NCBI RefSeq assembly: GCF_004959775.1
Contig: NZ_SJZG01000002.1
Coordinates: 186,001-250,000 of the forward strand
Direction: 5' to 3'
From: Agromyces sp. H66
GTDB taxonomy: Bacteria > Actinomycetota > Actinomycetes > Actinomycetales > Microbacteriaceae
Length of the DNA stretch: 64,000 nucleotides
This document shows, one piece after another, positions 63,671 to 64,000 of this stretch. The translations under genes were made by a program, and so were the position numbers. Positions within the stretch are counted from its first letter, which is position 1. Each line of letters begins with the position of its first letter. The notes beneath the pieces are model-generated. The model did no database searches. It was not told the DNA's origin and saw only the letters and a program-made list of their open reading frames with translations.

Positions 63671-63676
63671 AGTCTG
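63671..63676 (-). promoter_or_regulatory. -10-like CAGACT before the phosphatase-like gene
   Basis: Minus-strand CAGACT, seven bases, ATG 63663. Confidence 0.4.
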
Positions 63677-63738
63677 GCACAGGCCGGGCGCGGCCCCGTT
63701 CCCCCGCGTGCCGAGCACGCCAGCCCCAGAGACGACGG

Positions 63739-64000
63739 ATGACCCGAGCAAAGAACCCGCCCGCCGACGAGCCGATCGTCGAACGCATCGAAGACGTCGA
63801 CGTCGCCACCGAGATGCAGGGCTCGTTCCTCGAGTACGCCTACTCGGTCATCTACTCGCGGGCCCTGCCCGATGCGCGCGACGGGCTGAAGCCCGTGCAG
63901 CGACGCATCCTGTTCGGCATGTCCGAGATGGGGCTGCGTCCCGACCGCGGTCACGTCAAGTCGTCGCGCGTCGTCGGCGAGGTCATGGGCAAGTACCATC
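63739..64000 (+). CDS. DNA topoisomerase (ATP-hydrolysing) subunit A, GyrA/ParC type, partial
   Basis: Only the first 87 codons are inside the window. [40 protein letters not shown] and [14 protein letters not shown] are the universally conserved N-terminal blocks of gyrase/topoisomerase IV A subunits; the catalytic Tyr lies beyond the window end. The context (DUF3043 and phosphatase-like neighbours, not gyrB/recF) suggests the second, ParC-like enzyme rather than gyrA, but this is inference. Confidence 0.9.
   Translation, partial: MTRAKNPPADEPIVERIEDVDVATEMQGSFLEYAYSVIYSRALPDARDGLKPVQRRILFGMSEMGLRPDRGHVKSSRVVGEVMGKYH

Overview
The window is high-GC actinobacterial chromosome, most likely from the family Microbacteriaceae (an Agromyces/Microbacterium-like organism; genus is a guess). 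The case rests on RbpA, PafB/PafC, a HelY-type helicase, TatA/TatC, the ImuA'-ImuB-DnaE2 mutasome and a cytochrome bcc-aa3 respiratory set with a di-haem cytochrome c1. I see no prophage, insertion sequence, CRISPR array or plasmid function. It reads as core chromosome with one accessory stretch at roughly 27-44 kb.

Layout. 1-4.5 kb: a truncated transsulfuration-family PLP enzyme divergent from an Lrp/AsnC regulator, a ferritin-domain/VIT1 iron transporter, DUF3097 and an MFS exporter. 4.7-10.5 kb: dnaE2, imuB and imuA on the minus strand behind a perfect LexA box; dnaE2 carries an in-frame palindromic repeat. 10.6 kb: tRNA-Leu(GAG) with terminator. 10.8-24.5 kb: mainly plus-strand housekeeping genes (M20 peptidase, uppP, HAD, trmI, FKBP lipoprotein, pafB-pafC, tatA-tatC, helicase, lnt), interrupted by a minus-strand PAC2 gene and ending at a convergent rbpA. 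The Pup-proteasome genes that sit beside trmI and pafBC in many actinobacteria are absent. 24.5-27.3 kb: two NfeD paralogues, an SPFH protein and a glycerophosphodiesterase in one minus-strand run.

27.4-44.6 kb is accessory: an atypical SDR, an HdeD-like membrane protein, an AraC-VOC-UvrA-like cassette (probable resistance to a DNA-active small molecule), DoxX, dGTPase, DUF1801, a MocR-type regulator divergent from an EamA exporter, an antisense ECF-sigma remnant, a frameshifted SnoaL-like gene divergent from an HxlR regulator, a lipoprotein, an ECF sigma factor coupled to a DGPF protein, and a VOC protein divergent from a WYL regulator across a palindromic operator. 44.6-49.7 kb is a glycerol/dihydroxyacetone island: dhaK-dhaL-dhaM (DhaM fused to HPr) divergent from glpF-glpK.

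49.7-64 kb: trpD, then ctaE-qcrC-qcrA-qcrB, two methyltransferases, ctaC-ctaD-ctaF on the other strand, erpA, an M20 dipeptidase, DUF3043, an alkaline-phosphatase-superfamily protein and the start of a type II topoisomerase A subunit. ctaE, qcrCAB and ctaCDF together would encode the cytochrome c reductase/oxidase supercomplex.

Two sequence-level patterns run through the window. Many starts sit 5-8 bases after a TANNNT -10 hexamer (TAGGCT, TAGACT, TACACT), consistent with leaderless transcripts, and this was used to choose starts. The hexamer GGATGC/GCATCC is conspicuously over-represented. Families were recognised by eye from translated sequence; no database search was run.
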